Positions 39,063 to 48,962 of a stretch of DNA of 64,000 bases are shown piece by piece. How positions within the stretch are numbered: position 1 is the first letter of the stretch; each line of letters begins with the position of its first letter. Both the position numbers and the translations under genes were made by a program. The stretch is from positions 45,860,494 to 45,924,493 of the forward strand of contig NC_053045.1 of assembly GCF_003473485.1 (NCBI RefSeq). The letters run 5' to 3'. This DNA is from Medicago truncatula. Taxonomy: Eukaryota; Streptophyta; Magnoliopsida; Fabales; Fabaceae. Below the pieces are notes generated by a model that was not told the origin of the DNA, searched no databases, and saw only the letters and a program-made list of their open reading frames with translations.

Positions 39063-39629
39063 TTATGTATTTCCATTGAGAAATGATATTTGAACAACCA
39101 TTTTTTACAACTTTTGTGACAACTTTCTCTCATACTCACATTATCTTTTTACTTTCTCTCTCTATTGCTTTGATTTTTGTGTCAATACCTCATTTTCTTT
39201 GTAAAATTTTGGTTGTAACAAAAATTATCACATATATAGATGTTCAAATAGCACAGCTCTTTTCCATTACATATTAATTGACATCCATTGTCATGTTACA
39301 AAATAATTGCCTTTTATTTCATATGTCTAGGTTACACTTTGTACATAATTGTACAAAGGTAATTCTTGCAAGATCATTTCTCTCATCAATCTTCTTTCCG
39401 CTATAAAAGTTGTTATAAAAAAACTGAAAGGGAGCACCCCTTTTCTGGTTTTATGTCTTTTTATGAACCCTTTTAATGTTTTATTGTGTGCTTACTTTGA
39501 GTGCCAACCTTTCAAGATTTTTTTAACCTTTCAATTCCATAATGAAAAAAAAAAAAAAAAAAAAACTGTTGTATGACTTACTTAAACAGATGTCATATGT
39601 ACAATCCCTTATGTAAGCGTGTGAAATTT

Positions 39630-39778
39630 TTTATTTTATTTTTGTCAAGCAGTTTAGTGGCTAGAATTCATCCTTTTTAAGGTGAATAAGTGGGGTGTCT
39701 GGGGTTCGAACCCCAGACCCTGCATATAACAATGAATGTCCCTGCCAACTGAGTCAAACTCAAGGGGACAAAGAATAG
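39630..39778 (-). mobile_element. tRNA-derived SINE
   Basis: On the minus strand: GACTCAGTTGGCAGGG (A-box region), GGGGTTCGAACCCCAG (B box, itself a perfect palindrome core), then CCTTAAAAAGGATGAATTC, GCCACTAAACTGCTTGAC and an A/T tail. This is the layout of the abundant legume SINE family. Confidence 0.75.
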
Positions 39779-39851
39779 TAAATTTTAGGAGGGTTGTATG
39801 TGTAGTAGAAAAAGAATAGTAAATTTTTCAAACTTTTATGATTTATTTATT

Positions 39852-40702
39852 TGAGTAAATAGTCAATTTCCCCCCTGAAATTGTAAGTTTCATCAATTAC
39901 CCCCTGAAATTTCACAACATTAGTCAATTTACCCCCTCCGTCAAATTTTTCTGTTAGTGAACATGACGTTTTGCAAATACCCCCTGAAGTTTTGCACTTA
40001 TGTGCAAAATGCCCCCCAAACTTAAAAATTTATATTATTTTTTTCTTAAAAACAAACAATTAATAGTTAAATATTAAAGCTAACTATTAATTTTGGAGTT
40101 TGGAAAAACTACATAGATATATACATCAAAATAGGGAAAAATGTGTATTTTTAAAGTGACAATAATGGTTATTTCTAATAGACAAATTATTATTTTTAGA
40201 GGTTTATAAACAAATTAATAATCGGATTTAAATTTATATTTTCTCCTTCACTACCTTAGTCTTTTAACTCCTCCAACTCCTTCAACAATTTGCTCAAACC
40301 ATTTAAACTACACAACCCCCAATATTAATCCACAAATCATCCTATTATTGTCACTTTAAAAAATACATATTTTTTCCCATTTTGGAACCTATTTTGATGT
40401 ATATATGCATGTAGTTTTTCCAAATTCCAAAATTAATAGTTAGTTTTAATATTTAACTATTAATTGTTTGTTTTTAAGAAAAAAATAATATAAATTTTTA
40501 AGTTTGGGGGGCATTTTGCACATAAGTGCAAAACTTCAGGGGGGTATTTGCAAAACGTCATGTTCACTAACAGAAAAATTTGACGGAGGGGGTAAATTGA
40601 CTAACGTTGTGAAATTTCAGGGGGGTAATTGAAATTTTGTTAATTTCAGGGGGATAATTGATGAAACTTACAATTTCAGGGGGAAAATTGACTATTTACT
40701 CA
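39852..40702. mobile_element. Large foldback element, 851 bp, nearly full-length inverted arms
   Basis: Starts TGAGTAAATAGTCAATTTCC and ends with the complement GGGGGAAAATTGACTATTTACTCA. The flanks share TTTATT. The arms extend through CCCCCTGAAATTTCAC / GTGAAATTTCAGGGGG, ACATGACGTTTTGCAAATAC / GTATTTGCAAAACGTCATGT and TAACTATTAATTTTGG / CCAAAATTAATAGTTA, more than 300 bases each side. The arms meet near 40200-40300 around a short unpaired centre. No ORF. The transposase type cannot be inferred from the ends alone. Confidence 0.8.
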
Positions 40703-40779
40703 TTTATTGTGTATATTTTTTTCCGTCATTTTCATCGAGTGAGACTATTGCAATATATATTAAACTTTTATTTCTAGCA

Positions 40780-41255
40780 TCTTTTATTTTTGTTACAAGG
40801 CTAAAAAAAAGAATAAAAAGAACATAAAAAAGAAAAGAAAACTAGGGCCTAAAAAAGAAAATTCCCCATGCGTCGATCCTTAGCAAGGGAAGGAGGTTGA
40901 CTTGAGGCGAGGAGTGGGTGATGATCTTCACATCTGAGGAAGCTCCTAGTTTAGCCAGGTAGTCAGCATATTTGGTTTCCCTCTCTCTGAGAGTATGCCA
41001 GTGGGAGTAATTACGGTTGTCTAACATGTCCTTAATATCTTGAATTAACACAGCATAGGTATGAAACAGCGACATGTTAACAAAGATGAGATTGATGTAG
41101 AGTAGAGAGTCAGAATTACATACCAAATCATCCATGCCCATTTCAATAGCATTACTCAACCCATGGTAAATAGTTGTGAATTCTGCCAAGAGGATATCAG
41201 TAGAGTTGGGAATGAAACCTGAAAAGCCTGATAGATAAAAGTATGCACTATTACG
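40780..41255 (-). pseudogene. LINE 3' end with RNase H-like domain
   Basis: The minus-strand frame reads GFSGFIPNSTDILLAEFTTI (in the stretch upstream of 41189), then HGLSNAIEMGMDDLVCNSDS and HWHTLRERETKYADYLAKLG. This corresponds to the second half of the RNase H domain at the C-terminus of plant LINE ORF2 (AE-x-x-A/I ... C-x-x-DS ... R-x-x-N/K-x-x-AD-x-L-A-K). After the stop at 40842 comes TTAGCCTTGTAACAAAAATAAAA-type tail text (40780-40805). The N-terminal part with reverse transcriptase is absent, so it is a 5'-truncated copy. Confidence 0.8.
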
Positions 41256-41362
41256 GAGTTAACTCACGCTAGTGTAAATCTCAGTGTAAATCTCTGCATG
41301 AGTTAACTCACGCAGCGTGAATTAAGTCACGCTGATTTAACACTAGCGTGAGTTAACATGCG
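41255..41362. repeat. Compound palindrome, TTAACTCACGCTAGTG arms
   Basis: GTTAACTCACGCTAGTGT and AATC on the left pair with GATT and ACACTAGCGTGAGTTAAC on the right. The interior holds further GAGTTAACTCACGC and GCGTGAATTAAGTCACGC palindromes. It abuts the LINE fragment. Confidence 0.8.
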
Positions 41363-41552
41363 TAAGGGTATTTTGATCAGTTCAGTTGAGAATGAGCAAA
41401 AACTGTTGAGTAAAGAGCAGAATTCCGAACTTTTGGCCCCAAGTTACCAATGAAACAAACATTGGCCCCAAACCCTATAAGTACCACTGAGGAGAGTAAA
41501 AGCATAAATAAATCTAGGAGACAAACTTGAAAGAATTTTTTTTTCCTTTGGT

Positions 41553-41660
41553 CTCTATTATAAAAAACTTATCACTTTTTATTAAGCGATCTATAAGAAA
41601 CTATTTGCTTTCTAGATTCATTGAAAAGTGATATGTTTCTTATAATAAAGACCGATGGAA
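41553..41660. mobile_element. Small Stowaway-like hairpin element
   Basis: TTTGGTCTCTATTATAAAAAAC and ATCACTTTTTA on the left pair with AAAAGTGATATGTTTCTTAT and AATAAAGACCGA on the right; about 108 bp with a short loop. Ends are close to the degenerate CTCCCT/TAGGAG Stowaway pattern but not exact. Confidence 0.45.
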
Positions 41661-41699
41661 GTACCAACGGGTGGGAGCGATTGAGCAAAATCAAGAGAA

Positions 41700-42180
41700 G
41701 GACCATCCAATAATGGTAGAAGGTGGTGACAACAGGTTTTAAAGTTTTAGTTTAATCAATAATACCTATGTGTTATATACTTCTATTTAATTTCTTTTTT
41801 GTCATTTAATTATTGTATATTCTGCCAAGTCAACTACAAGCTGGTTTAATCTATGATCAGAGGAGAAACTTGACGAAAAGATATCACAGATGCTAGGTGA
41901 TGTCAACTTTCACAATGCAAATTACCGTTACGACATGGTACATTATTTTGTGGTTAAATAATCTATAGGTTTTTTTTAATAGCAAAAAAAAATATCTATA
42001 GGTTTTGGTATTGGAGTTTGCTGTCTAGATAATCATAATATTGAAAATCTAAGTTCATCAAATTTTGATTACATATTCACACTAACCCACCTTTGATCTG
42101 GCTACAACACAATGTTTAACTTTTGAACAATACTTATTGAAAGTCCGATATGTTGGATATAACATGACCCCTGAAAGTAT
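41700..42180. other. Intergenic DNA
   Basis: AT-rich sequence without a gene, RNA or repeat that I can support. Confidence 0.4.
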
Positions 42181-42182
42181 TT

Positions 42183-43035
42183 TTATAAATTGAAGGCCTT
42201 CCATGCTTTACAAGATGGTTTTTAGGGTTTAGAAGTTTGTTTCTAGAAATTAGAATACAAATTAAAAATTGATTTTTTTTCAATAAATATAATTATTTAT
42301 TATAATTTTATAAATTGGAGGCCTTCCATATAGGGATGGCAATGGGTAGGGTACTACAGTGTCCGTCTCCATACCCGCATTTATAAAAAAATACTCGTAC
42401 CCGTACCCACGTGGGCAACAACTTTAGTCTCCTTCCCCATACCTTATGGGTACCTAAGTGCCCATACCCGCATCCATTATCTGAACTTTAACTATGAAAA
42501 AACAAAAAAAAAAACATCACAAATGAAATAAAACTACGATCCCAATTTTTTAAAATTAACTCATAAAATAATATGAATCGTGGTGTTTAGTCAAATAGAA
42601 AACATCCAAAATATCCCTAAAAAATCATACACCGGCATGATGGAGTTGTTATTGTATTAAACAGTTGTTTGGTTTAAGTTTAGGTTTAGGCTTAAATAGT
42701 TAAATAAATAAATTAATTATACATAAAAAATAAATAAATAATTTATGATATTATATAAATATGTGTATGCGGGGTTGCGGGTCTGGGCAGTATAGTACCC
42801 TTACTCGTGCCCATATCCATTTAATTTTGTGGGTATTACCCGTACCCGTGCCCATACCCATAAAAACGGGGTTTTACCCTACCCATTATAGGTATTTTTT
42901 GCGAGTACCCATTGGGTCTGGGTCCAATTGCCATCCCTACTTCCATGCTTTACAAGATGGTTTTTAGGGTTTAGTCGTTTGTTTCTAGAAATTAAAATAC
43001 AAATTAAAAATTGATTTTTTTTCTTCAATAAATAT
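42183..43035. repeat. Tandem flanking duplication interrupted by an MITE
   Basis: The block ATAAATTGAAGGCCTTCCAT ... GCTTTACAAGATGGTTTTTA ... AAATTAAAAATTGATTTTTTT at 42187-42280 is repeated in two parts at 42309-42330 and 42940-43022. The MITE at 42331-42939 sits inside the second copy, so the first copy shows the empty site. Confidence 0.8.
42331..42939. mobile_element. hAT-type MITE (TAGGGATGGCAAT ends)
   Basis: 609 bp with ends TAGGGATGGCAATGGGT and CCAATTGCCATCCCTA, flanked by CTTCCATA (42323-42330) and CTTCCATG (42940-42947). The adjacent duplicated segment (42202-42209) has CTTCCATG once. The interior has repeated GTACCCGTACCC-type words in both orientations. No ORF with transposase motifs. 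Confidence 0.85.
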
Positions 43036-43598
43036 AATTATTTATTATAATTATTTGTATAGTATTGTAACATATATATCTATACTATATATAAAGAAAA
43101 CTGTCCCTTTCAACACACTTTTGGGTTGGAATTTTCTTTTCAAAAATACCCTTAATTTTAAATTTTAATTTTATTTTAAATACAAATAACACATGTAACA
43201 AATATATAACAATAAATTTAATTTAAGGAGAAAACTTACGCACAATTCCTTATGAACTGTTCTTACTGTTAGTCAATTATAAAATAACACATGGATTACT
43301 AATCCATGTCACTAATCATCCCCGTTAACCCTATTTTACCTCTGTAACCACAGATCAAACTCACAAAAAACTAGCATAGAACAAAAATTCATATTACTTT
43401 TTTATCAGCCGCTTTAATGTTGTACATTTGTGTTCCCCTAAAAAAAATGTTGTACATGTGTGTTGTTCCCCTCAATACAACCGACAAAGATTGCCAAGTA
43501 TTTTCATATCCCTTACACAAAAAAACAGTATTTCCATATTATTTTTTTATTTTATTTTATTAATATAAGTTACTTTTCCTTAGCCATTGGTCAATTAT

Positions 43599-44032
43599 AA
43601 CAAACGTGAGCAAAAAATAATGGTAAAGATTGAACTTTGAATCATCTAAAAAAAGATTAGTAACAAACGTGAGCAAAAAATATTGTTAAAGATTGGACTT
43701 TAAATCCTCTAAAAAAAATATTACTAACTAACATGAGAAAAAAAATAATGTTAAAGATTGAACTTTAAATCCTCTAAAATAAATATTAGTAACAAATGTG
43801 AGCAAAAAATATTGTTAAAGATTGGACTTTAAATCCTCTAAAAAAAAAATTAGTAACAAACATGAGCAAAAAGGTTGGACTTTAAATCCTATAAAAAACA
43901 GATTAGTAACAAACGTCAGAAAAAATAATGTGATTGGACTTTAAATCCTCTAAAAAAAGATTAGTAACAAACGTGAGCAAAAAACATTGTTAAAGATTGG
44001 GTTTTAAATCATCTAAAAAAAGATTAGGACTC
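43599..44032 (+). repeat. Tandem repeat, seven units of 53-65 bp, inside the Helitron
   Basis: The unit consensus begins ACAAACGTGAGCAAAAAATA, continues TTGTTAAAGATTGGACTTTA and ends AATCCTCTAAAAAAAGATTAGTA. Units start near 43599, 43663, 43727, 43792, 43856, 43909 and 43967. Units five and six carry internal deletions. Confidence 0.9.
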
Positions 44033-44948
44033 AAAATATTTTAGAAAAAAGATTTTTTAGCACTATATTAAATAAATATTAGTAAGTAGGGTTCTCACAG
44101 TTCATAGTTCGTTCCCGCATTGTATCAAAATTCAGAATTAATCTGTAAGTTTTTTTTCTTTTTCTTTCATGTTACAACTAATCAAAGTCGATTAATTTTA
44201 TGAATTATTTGACTTTGCTGGTTTATAAGTGATTATGATTCAAATTGTTTGCGATTAATTTCAAGGATTATTTGACTTTGCTGGTATAATTGCTTATACA
44301 AACTATGATAGTATGATTTTTTTTTTTTTATATAAATAGAACCGTTGTTATTTTTTTAAAAATTATTAAATAAATCATTATTTTGTTTAATACAGGCAAT
44401 ATAGCTTCAGCAACGTAGGTGCCGATGATGACATTGAAAACTCTATCACTCAACTCCTTAATATTTTCTATGTGATCTTTGTTTCCCCACTCTAGTTTTT
44501 TTTTTTTTTTTTTTAGTTAGTTTAGTAAGCAATGGTTGTCCTCTTCACATGCAAGTTGTGACACCCCACCATTGATAAGGACCTCCAATATTTTAAAATG
44601 GTCTTCCTTCACTGTTGATGTTGTAGCATAGCCCCGGAACAATCTCACATTTACATTAGCTCCCACATTCTATTTAATCTTAACACTTAAATTTATTTTA
44701 GCGACATGTCACATATCTATGACTTGAAATTGGATAAATAGAGTACACCTAAATGGAGCAATGATGAATGTCGCTATTTGAACAAATATCACAGTCATAC
44801 ATTGATAAAAAATGTTAAAAATTCATGTCTTCTTTTGTTAAAAAAATTAAATATATGCATGGTACTTGTACTAACTCTTTCATTATTACCCCTACAAAAT
44901 AAACAACGAAAATCTCTTTCATTATAAATCATTAATCTTTTAATTTTG
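44033..44948. other. Helitron interior, non-coding
   Basis: No ORF of note. A doubled word GATTATTTGACTTTGCTGG.TATAA occurs at about 44203-44227 and 44269-44290. Poly-T runs at 44315 and 44494. Confidence 0.4.
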
Positions 44949-45197
44949 ATGGTTCTTATTAGAAAAATGGGAAATAGAAAAAGTCAACTATCGAGGGAGG
45001 ATCACCAGAAAGTAAGGACAAAATATGAAAGGAAAAGAAAACAGAGAATGGACAACGAGCAAACACAACAACGACTCCTTCAAAGACGAGAAAATTATAA
45101 ATGCCGAAAAGAAAAAGAAAAAGGAAATGAAGTTGAAATATCATGCACTAATGATATCGTTGAGCCAACGTGCCCTATCAAATTTTCACAGATATGA
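44949..45197 (+). CDS. Helitron-carried basic ORF, possible first exon
   Basis: 82 codons from the ATG at 44949. Strongly basic and charged: MGNRKSQLSREDHQKVRTKY, ERKRKQRMDN and LLQRRENYKCRKEKEKGNE, a helical Arg/Lys-rich pattern that looks DNA- or RNA-binding. I recall similar R-x-x-Y-x-x-KR ... RR-x-x-Y-x-x-R/K starts in plant proteins next to Helitron helicase genes, but this link is from memory. The frame may be spliced to the short acidic exons further on. Confidence 0.4.
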   Translation: MVLIRKMGNRKSQLSREDHQKVRTKYERKRKQRMDNEQTQQRLLQRRENYKCRKEKEKGNEVEISCTNDIVEPTCPIKFSQI

Positions 45198-45480
45198 ATT
45201 TTTTAAATATACACTTCCAAGGAACCCATGACAACGAAGCAGAATTAAGTACCATACATATTGATGACCTAACACTTGGTTAGTGATGAAAACAAAATTA
45301 TATATTTTTACACATATTTAATAATTACTATTATTTATTTTTATATTGTCAGCCTTTTTTTTTGTCATAAATATTCTTATATATTTATTTTAACTACCAG
45401 ATCTTAATAATGCATCAACTTTTCAAGGAACTCATGATAATGAATCAGAACATGATGAACAAGAATATTAAGAACCAAAA
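45194..45480 (+). other. Short repeated-motif exons downstream of the Helitron ORF
   Basis: Two separated segments translate to related peptides: NIHFQGTHDNEAELSTIHID (about 45210-45270) and DLNNASTFQGTHDNESEHDE (about 45401-45460). The second is preceded by a CAG acceptor and followed by a GTAACT donor (45484). The shared FQGTHDNE.E suggests duplicated exons. Whether they are spliced to the 44949 frame is unknown. Confidence 0.4.
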
Positions 45481-45559
45481 TATGGTAACTCCAATGCTTT
45501 GGTAGAATATATCAAATATTTACATTTGTTATGTCATAAATTATAATATCACTTTGGTT

Positions 45560-45842
45560 GCAGATAATGTAGAAGTTGATGAAATTTTTGAAGATGCACT
45601 AATACAAGATGTGGATATGGAAGACACAATTAATGAAAATTTTGGAGATGCACAAATACAAAATGAGGATATGGGGGACACAGTTAATGAAAAATATAAG
45701 ATGTGGATATGGAAGACACAATTAATGAAATTTTTTGAGATGCACAAATACAAAATGTGGATATGGATGACACAATTAATGAAAATTTTGAAGATGCACA
45801 AATACAAGATGAGGATATGGAGGACACAGCTAATGAAAATTA
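45560..45842 (+). repeat. Acidic coding minisatellite in the Helitron
   Basis: After a TTGCAG acceptor (45562) the text NVEVDEIFEDALIQ leads into units of 54 or so bases encoding DMEDTINENFGDAQIQ and variants. Five units are visible; the reading frame is lost in the third and regained later (DMDDTINENFEDAQIQDEDM). The repeat is intact at DNA level but the ORF is broken. Confidence 0.75.
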
Positions 45843-46129
45843 TTTTGTATTTTATCTTACGATGTTACTAATTACTATTAGAATAAACAATAAAAGATCA
45901 TTATTTTATCTTTATTTTATATGCAGTCGAACTAAAATATGTTGAGTTCATAAATAATTTTGTTATATGCCTTGGCAATATTTTGTTTATAAATCAATAT
46001 ATCAATAATTTTCATTAATATTTTAAAATCTAATCAAAATCATACAAACAAAATAATAAAATAATCACATGCGTTAGAGCAGTAGAAAGAGCGGACAAAC
46101 GGGCACTACCGTGCTCGTCTTTCCGCTAG

Positions 46130-46480
46130 TTATATATAAAGAGAATATGAGATTTTGGGCTGAATTTTTTGTTATTTCAATTATACCCTTGAACAAATTT
46201 TCCTATAAATAATGTTATATTTTTTTTTTGGAGAATAATGTTATATTGTTGTTGTTATTAAAAAAGATAAGAATTTTTGTTAAATTTATTATATTATTGT
46301 TGTCATTGAAAAAGATAAATATGGTTTGTTGAATTTGTTATATTTAAAAGTAACAAATATCTATACTTATAATTTTATTTATATGAAACATCGTTTGTAA
46401 TTTACACGTAAATTTCTATATAATATCGTTAATCTACACGTGTAAGCGCAATAAAAAGAGCGGAAAGACGGGTTGGATAG
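46130..46480. other. Helitron-like flanking sequence
   Basis: Directly after the Helitron end the text TATATATAAAGAGAATATGA and TTTTGGGCTGAATTTT resembles the 5' region of the Helitron itself, and 46453-46474 (AAGAGCGGAAAGACGGG) resembles its 3' stem. This may be a second, truncated Helitron into which the first inserted. Confidence 0.35.
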
Positions 46481-46909
46481 TTTATAATGTATGTCAAAGG
46501 AAATGGATTATGGAGTCATTTGAATGACATCTTTAAGGCATTGACAAATAAATTTGATTTAGTCATTTAGATGAGTGAGGAGGATCCAACGATGCTCAAA
46601 TTTTCGCTTGGATTTTAGTACGGTTGATTTTCAGATGATTAATAATAACTTATCCAATAATTAGTGTGTGCATTCAAAAGAATGGCAAAATAAAGGAAGT
46701 TCTATAAGATAACCATCACATATGAACATTTGGTTATTAAAAGGAGTAAGGGAATCGATCACCTTAATCAAGTGGTTGGAGTTTCAATATTTTGACTCTT
46801 ACAAATATTATACATTTAATTATTTTAAATTAACATGATATATTTTTACTGTTTATGACTTTTATATTTTCTTCTCTCTAGAATTTTCTCAGCATTTATA
46901 AAATAACAA

Positions 46910-47283
46910 AAAGAATACAACATGAGAAAATGGATTTTTGACAAATATTGAAAACTCACCAAACAAGTTGATCAATACTTGATGGTACTTTTTTTTACGC
47001 AATACATAGATATATTAGATTGTACTTTAGTTTTAGATCTAGTGCAATGCAATGCATCTTCTCTGGTGAACCCGTACTAGTTAATGCATGCAACGATAAG
47101 TCCCGCTCGAAATCCTTTCTTTATTCCTGATAGAATAAAAAAAAGAAGCTTCAAAGCAAGAAGCAAATGAAACTGAAAAGGATTGGTAACAACCCATAAG
47201 TCTATGACAGAAGAAATTCCCATAATATGGGTCAATCAATTACATTGTTTAGACAATAAAAACAAGCAGTACTATAATGTCAG
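46910..47283 (-). pseudogene. N-terminal methyltransferase gene fragment (last exon and adjoining intron)
   Basis: The segment aligns with 56955-57275. On the minus strand GGACTTATCGTTGCATGCAT and TTGCACTAGATCTAAAAC correspond to the exon that encodes DLFAVKMYALT and HRTRSKT at 57120-56992, but with insertions, deletions and stop codons. The adjoining intron words GGATTGGTAACAACCCATAA and GTCTATGACAGAAGA are almost identical to the parent. It is a dead partial copy. Confidence 0.8.
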
Positions 47284-47365
47284 GAATCCAAATATAAACG
47301 TCCTATGTTGGTTTTTAGTTAAAAACATAAGATCACATGGCATGAGCATAATATTTTTCTTTAAG

Positions 47366-48122
47366 GCTGTGGTAACATAAAAAAGTTAGCTTATAGCTTG
47401 TTGGACTAGTTTATAAGTTTGTTTTGATAGAATGAGATGTGTTTGGTAAAAAGTTTTTCTTACTAATTTATAGCGTTTTTTAAGAAACTAATTCAAGTAG
47501 CTTTTTAACTTTTAACTTTTAGCTTTTTATATTTTCTTCCATTTTTAACCTTTATTTATTTATTATTATTATTATTTTTAAACAAGTGAGCACTAAACCC
47601 ACGTTATCAAAGTAACTGCCATTTGTTTCTTCTTCTTTGCTGAACAGCCATGCACTTTCTTTTTTCCTTTTATATATAGATCCTCTTGCATTTTATTAGT
47701 TTATATACTATTTATAATTTCAAATAAAACTATATAATTTTCAAAAAATAAAAAGATATATTATATGAAAGTTCTTTTAAAAAAGATATATTATATCAAA
47801 GTTAAAATGTTTAATTACACAAAAATCACAATTTAATTTAATACCACATTTACCATTTTAAAGATGAAAATAATTAAAATATTTAAAAATAAATATATTA
47901 AGTGAAATTGTTTATAAATAAATAAAATAGATATGTACTTTTATGTCATTTTATATTTACTAGCAACTTCAACCATCAACTTTACCAAACACATTAATTT
48001 TAATAAGTGAACTTTATCAGCTATAAGCTATCACCTTTCAGCCATCAACTATAAACTAACTTTTTAACTATCAACTAAATTATCAGCTAGATTATCAGCT
48101 ATCATGCTAGCTTATAGCAAAG
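47366..48122. mobile_element. Foldback element related to the 12108 copy
   Basis: Left AAGTTAGCTTATAGCTTG and right ATGCTAGCTTATAGC plus TATCAGCTAGATTATCAGCT arms, with GTTTGGTAAA / TTTACCAAAC inside. AT-rich and non-coding. Confidence 0.45.
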
Positions 48123-48124
48123 TG

Positions 48125-48960
48125 AAAACTCTATTGGCAATCAATAGAAATAAGTGCATGACCTTTTATAACCATTAAATTGATTAAACACACGCTAAAC
48201 CAAATACACTTGATTATTTCTCTTTTGTCTTCGTTTCATTGACTTTCATCAAAGACAAACACCAACCATATCAGACTTCTCAAATCCCTCTATATTCATT
48301 CTTCTTCTGGCTATCTCACTCTCACTATTTACTTATTTATCATAAAATCAACACTTTTTTTATCCAAATTAAACAGGAATGTGTTGATTTTTCCTTCAGT
48401 CTAATTGTAAAAATAATCTACTTCAGTCTTACCCTTATTCTCAACCAATTGTTCATGTGTTTCTAAAAAATTTAATGCTCATTTTAGCATAAACTTATAA
48501 AAGAATGGCACTCAAATCTGTAAATCTACCATGTGAACAGATTTTAGAGAAACCCAGGAAATAAAAGATTCAAATTTCATTTATATCAAAGGTCTTAGAA
48601 CAAAACTTCAATATTTAATAGAGAAAAACGTAAATATATATGATATATGATGCATGTGTACTTGTGTGTGTCAAAAACCTATTCTATTTTATCAAATCAA
48701 AACTAGAGTATAAAGATATTTTAATAACATTCTATTTTGCATTATAAAAAGTGTGCAAATCTCAAATGAAATAAATAATATGGAATACTAATGAAACAAA
48801 GAAGAATAGGAAATTCTATTAGACAATGATCGATATCGCATATAAGCATTTGACTCTTCCAAGTAGTCAGAAATTTTATCAAATTAAGTACGTGGTCAAA
48901 AATTCGACTCTTGACACTTATATATAAAGAAAATTCACAAGATAGAAGAGAGTCCAACTT
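48125..48960. other. Intergenic DNA
   Basis: No gene, RNA or clear repeat could be supported. AT-rich with short spurious frames only. Confidence 0.4.
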
Positions 48961-48962
48961 GT

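Larger units (their letters stand above)
43079..46129 (+). mobile_element. Non-autonomous Helitron, 3.05 kb
   Basis: The 5' end begins TCTATACTATATATAAAG directly after an A. The 3' end has a hairpin GGGCAC-TACC-GTGCTC, enclosed by GCGGACAAAC and CGTCTTTCCGC, and finishes CTAG before a T. Start at TC, finish at a short hairpin plus CTRR, no terminal inverted repeats and insertion between A and T are the defining Helitron features. The interior holds a seven-unit tandem repeat (43599-44030), a basic ORF (44949-45197) and acidic tandem-repeat exons (45400-45840). No Rep/helicase coding sequence is visible, so movement would need a partner element. Confidence 0.75.

Noticed and set aside
39630..39778. 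Functional tRNA gene
   Set aside because: Only the Pol III boxes are conserved; the remainder is SINE body.
43599..44032. CRISPR-like array
   Set aside because: The units are contiguous tandem repeats without unique spacers, in plant nuclear DNA inside a Helitron.
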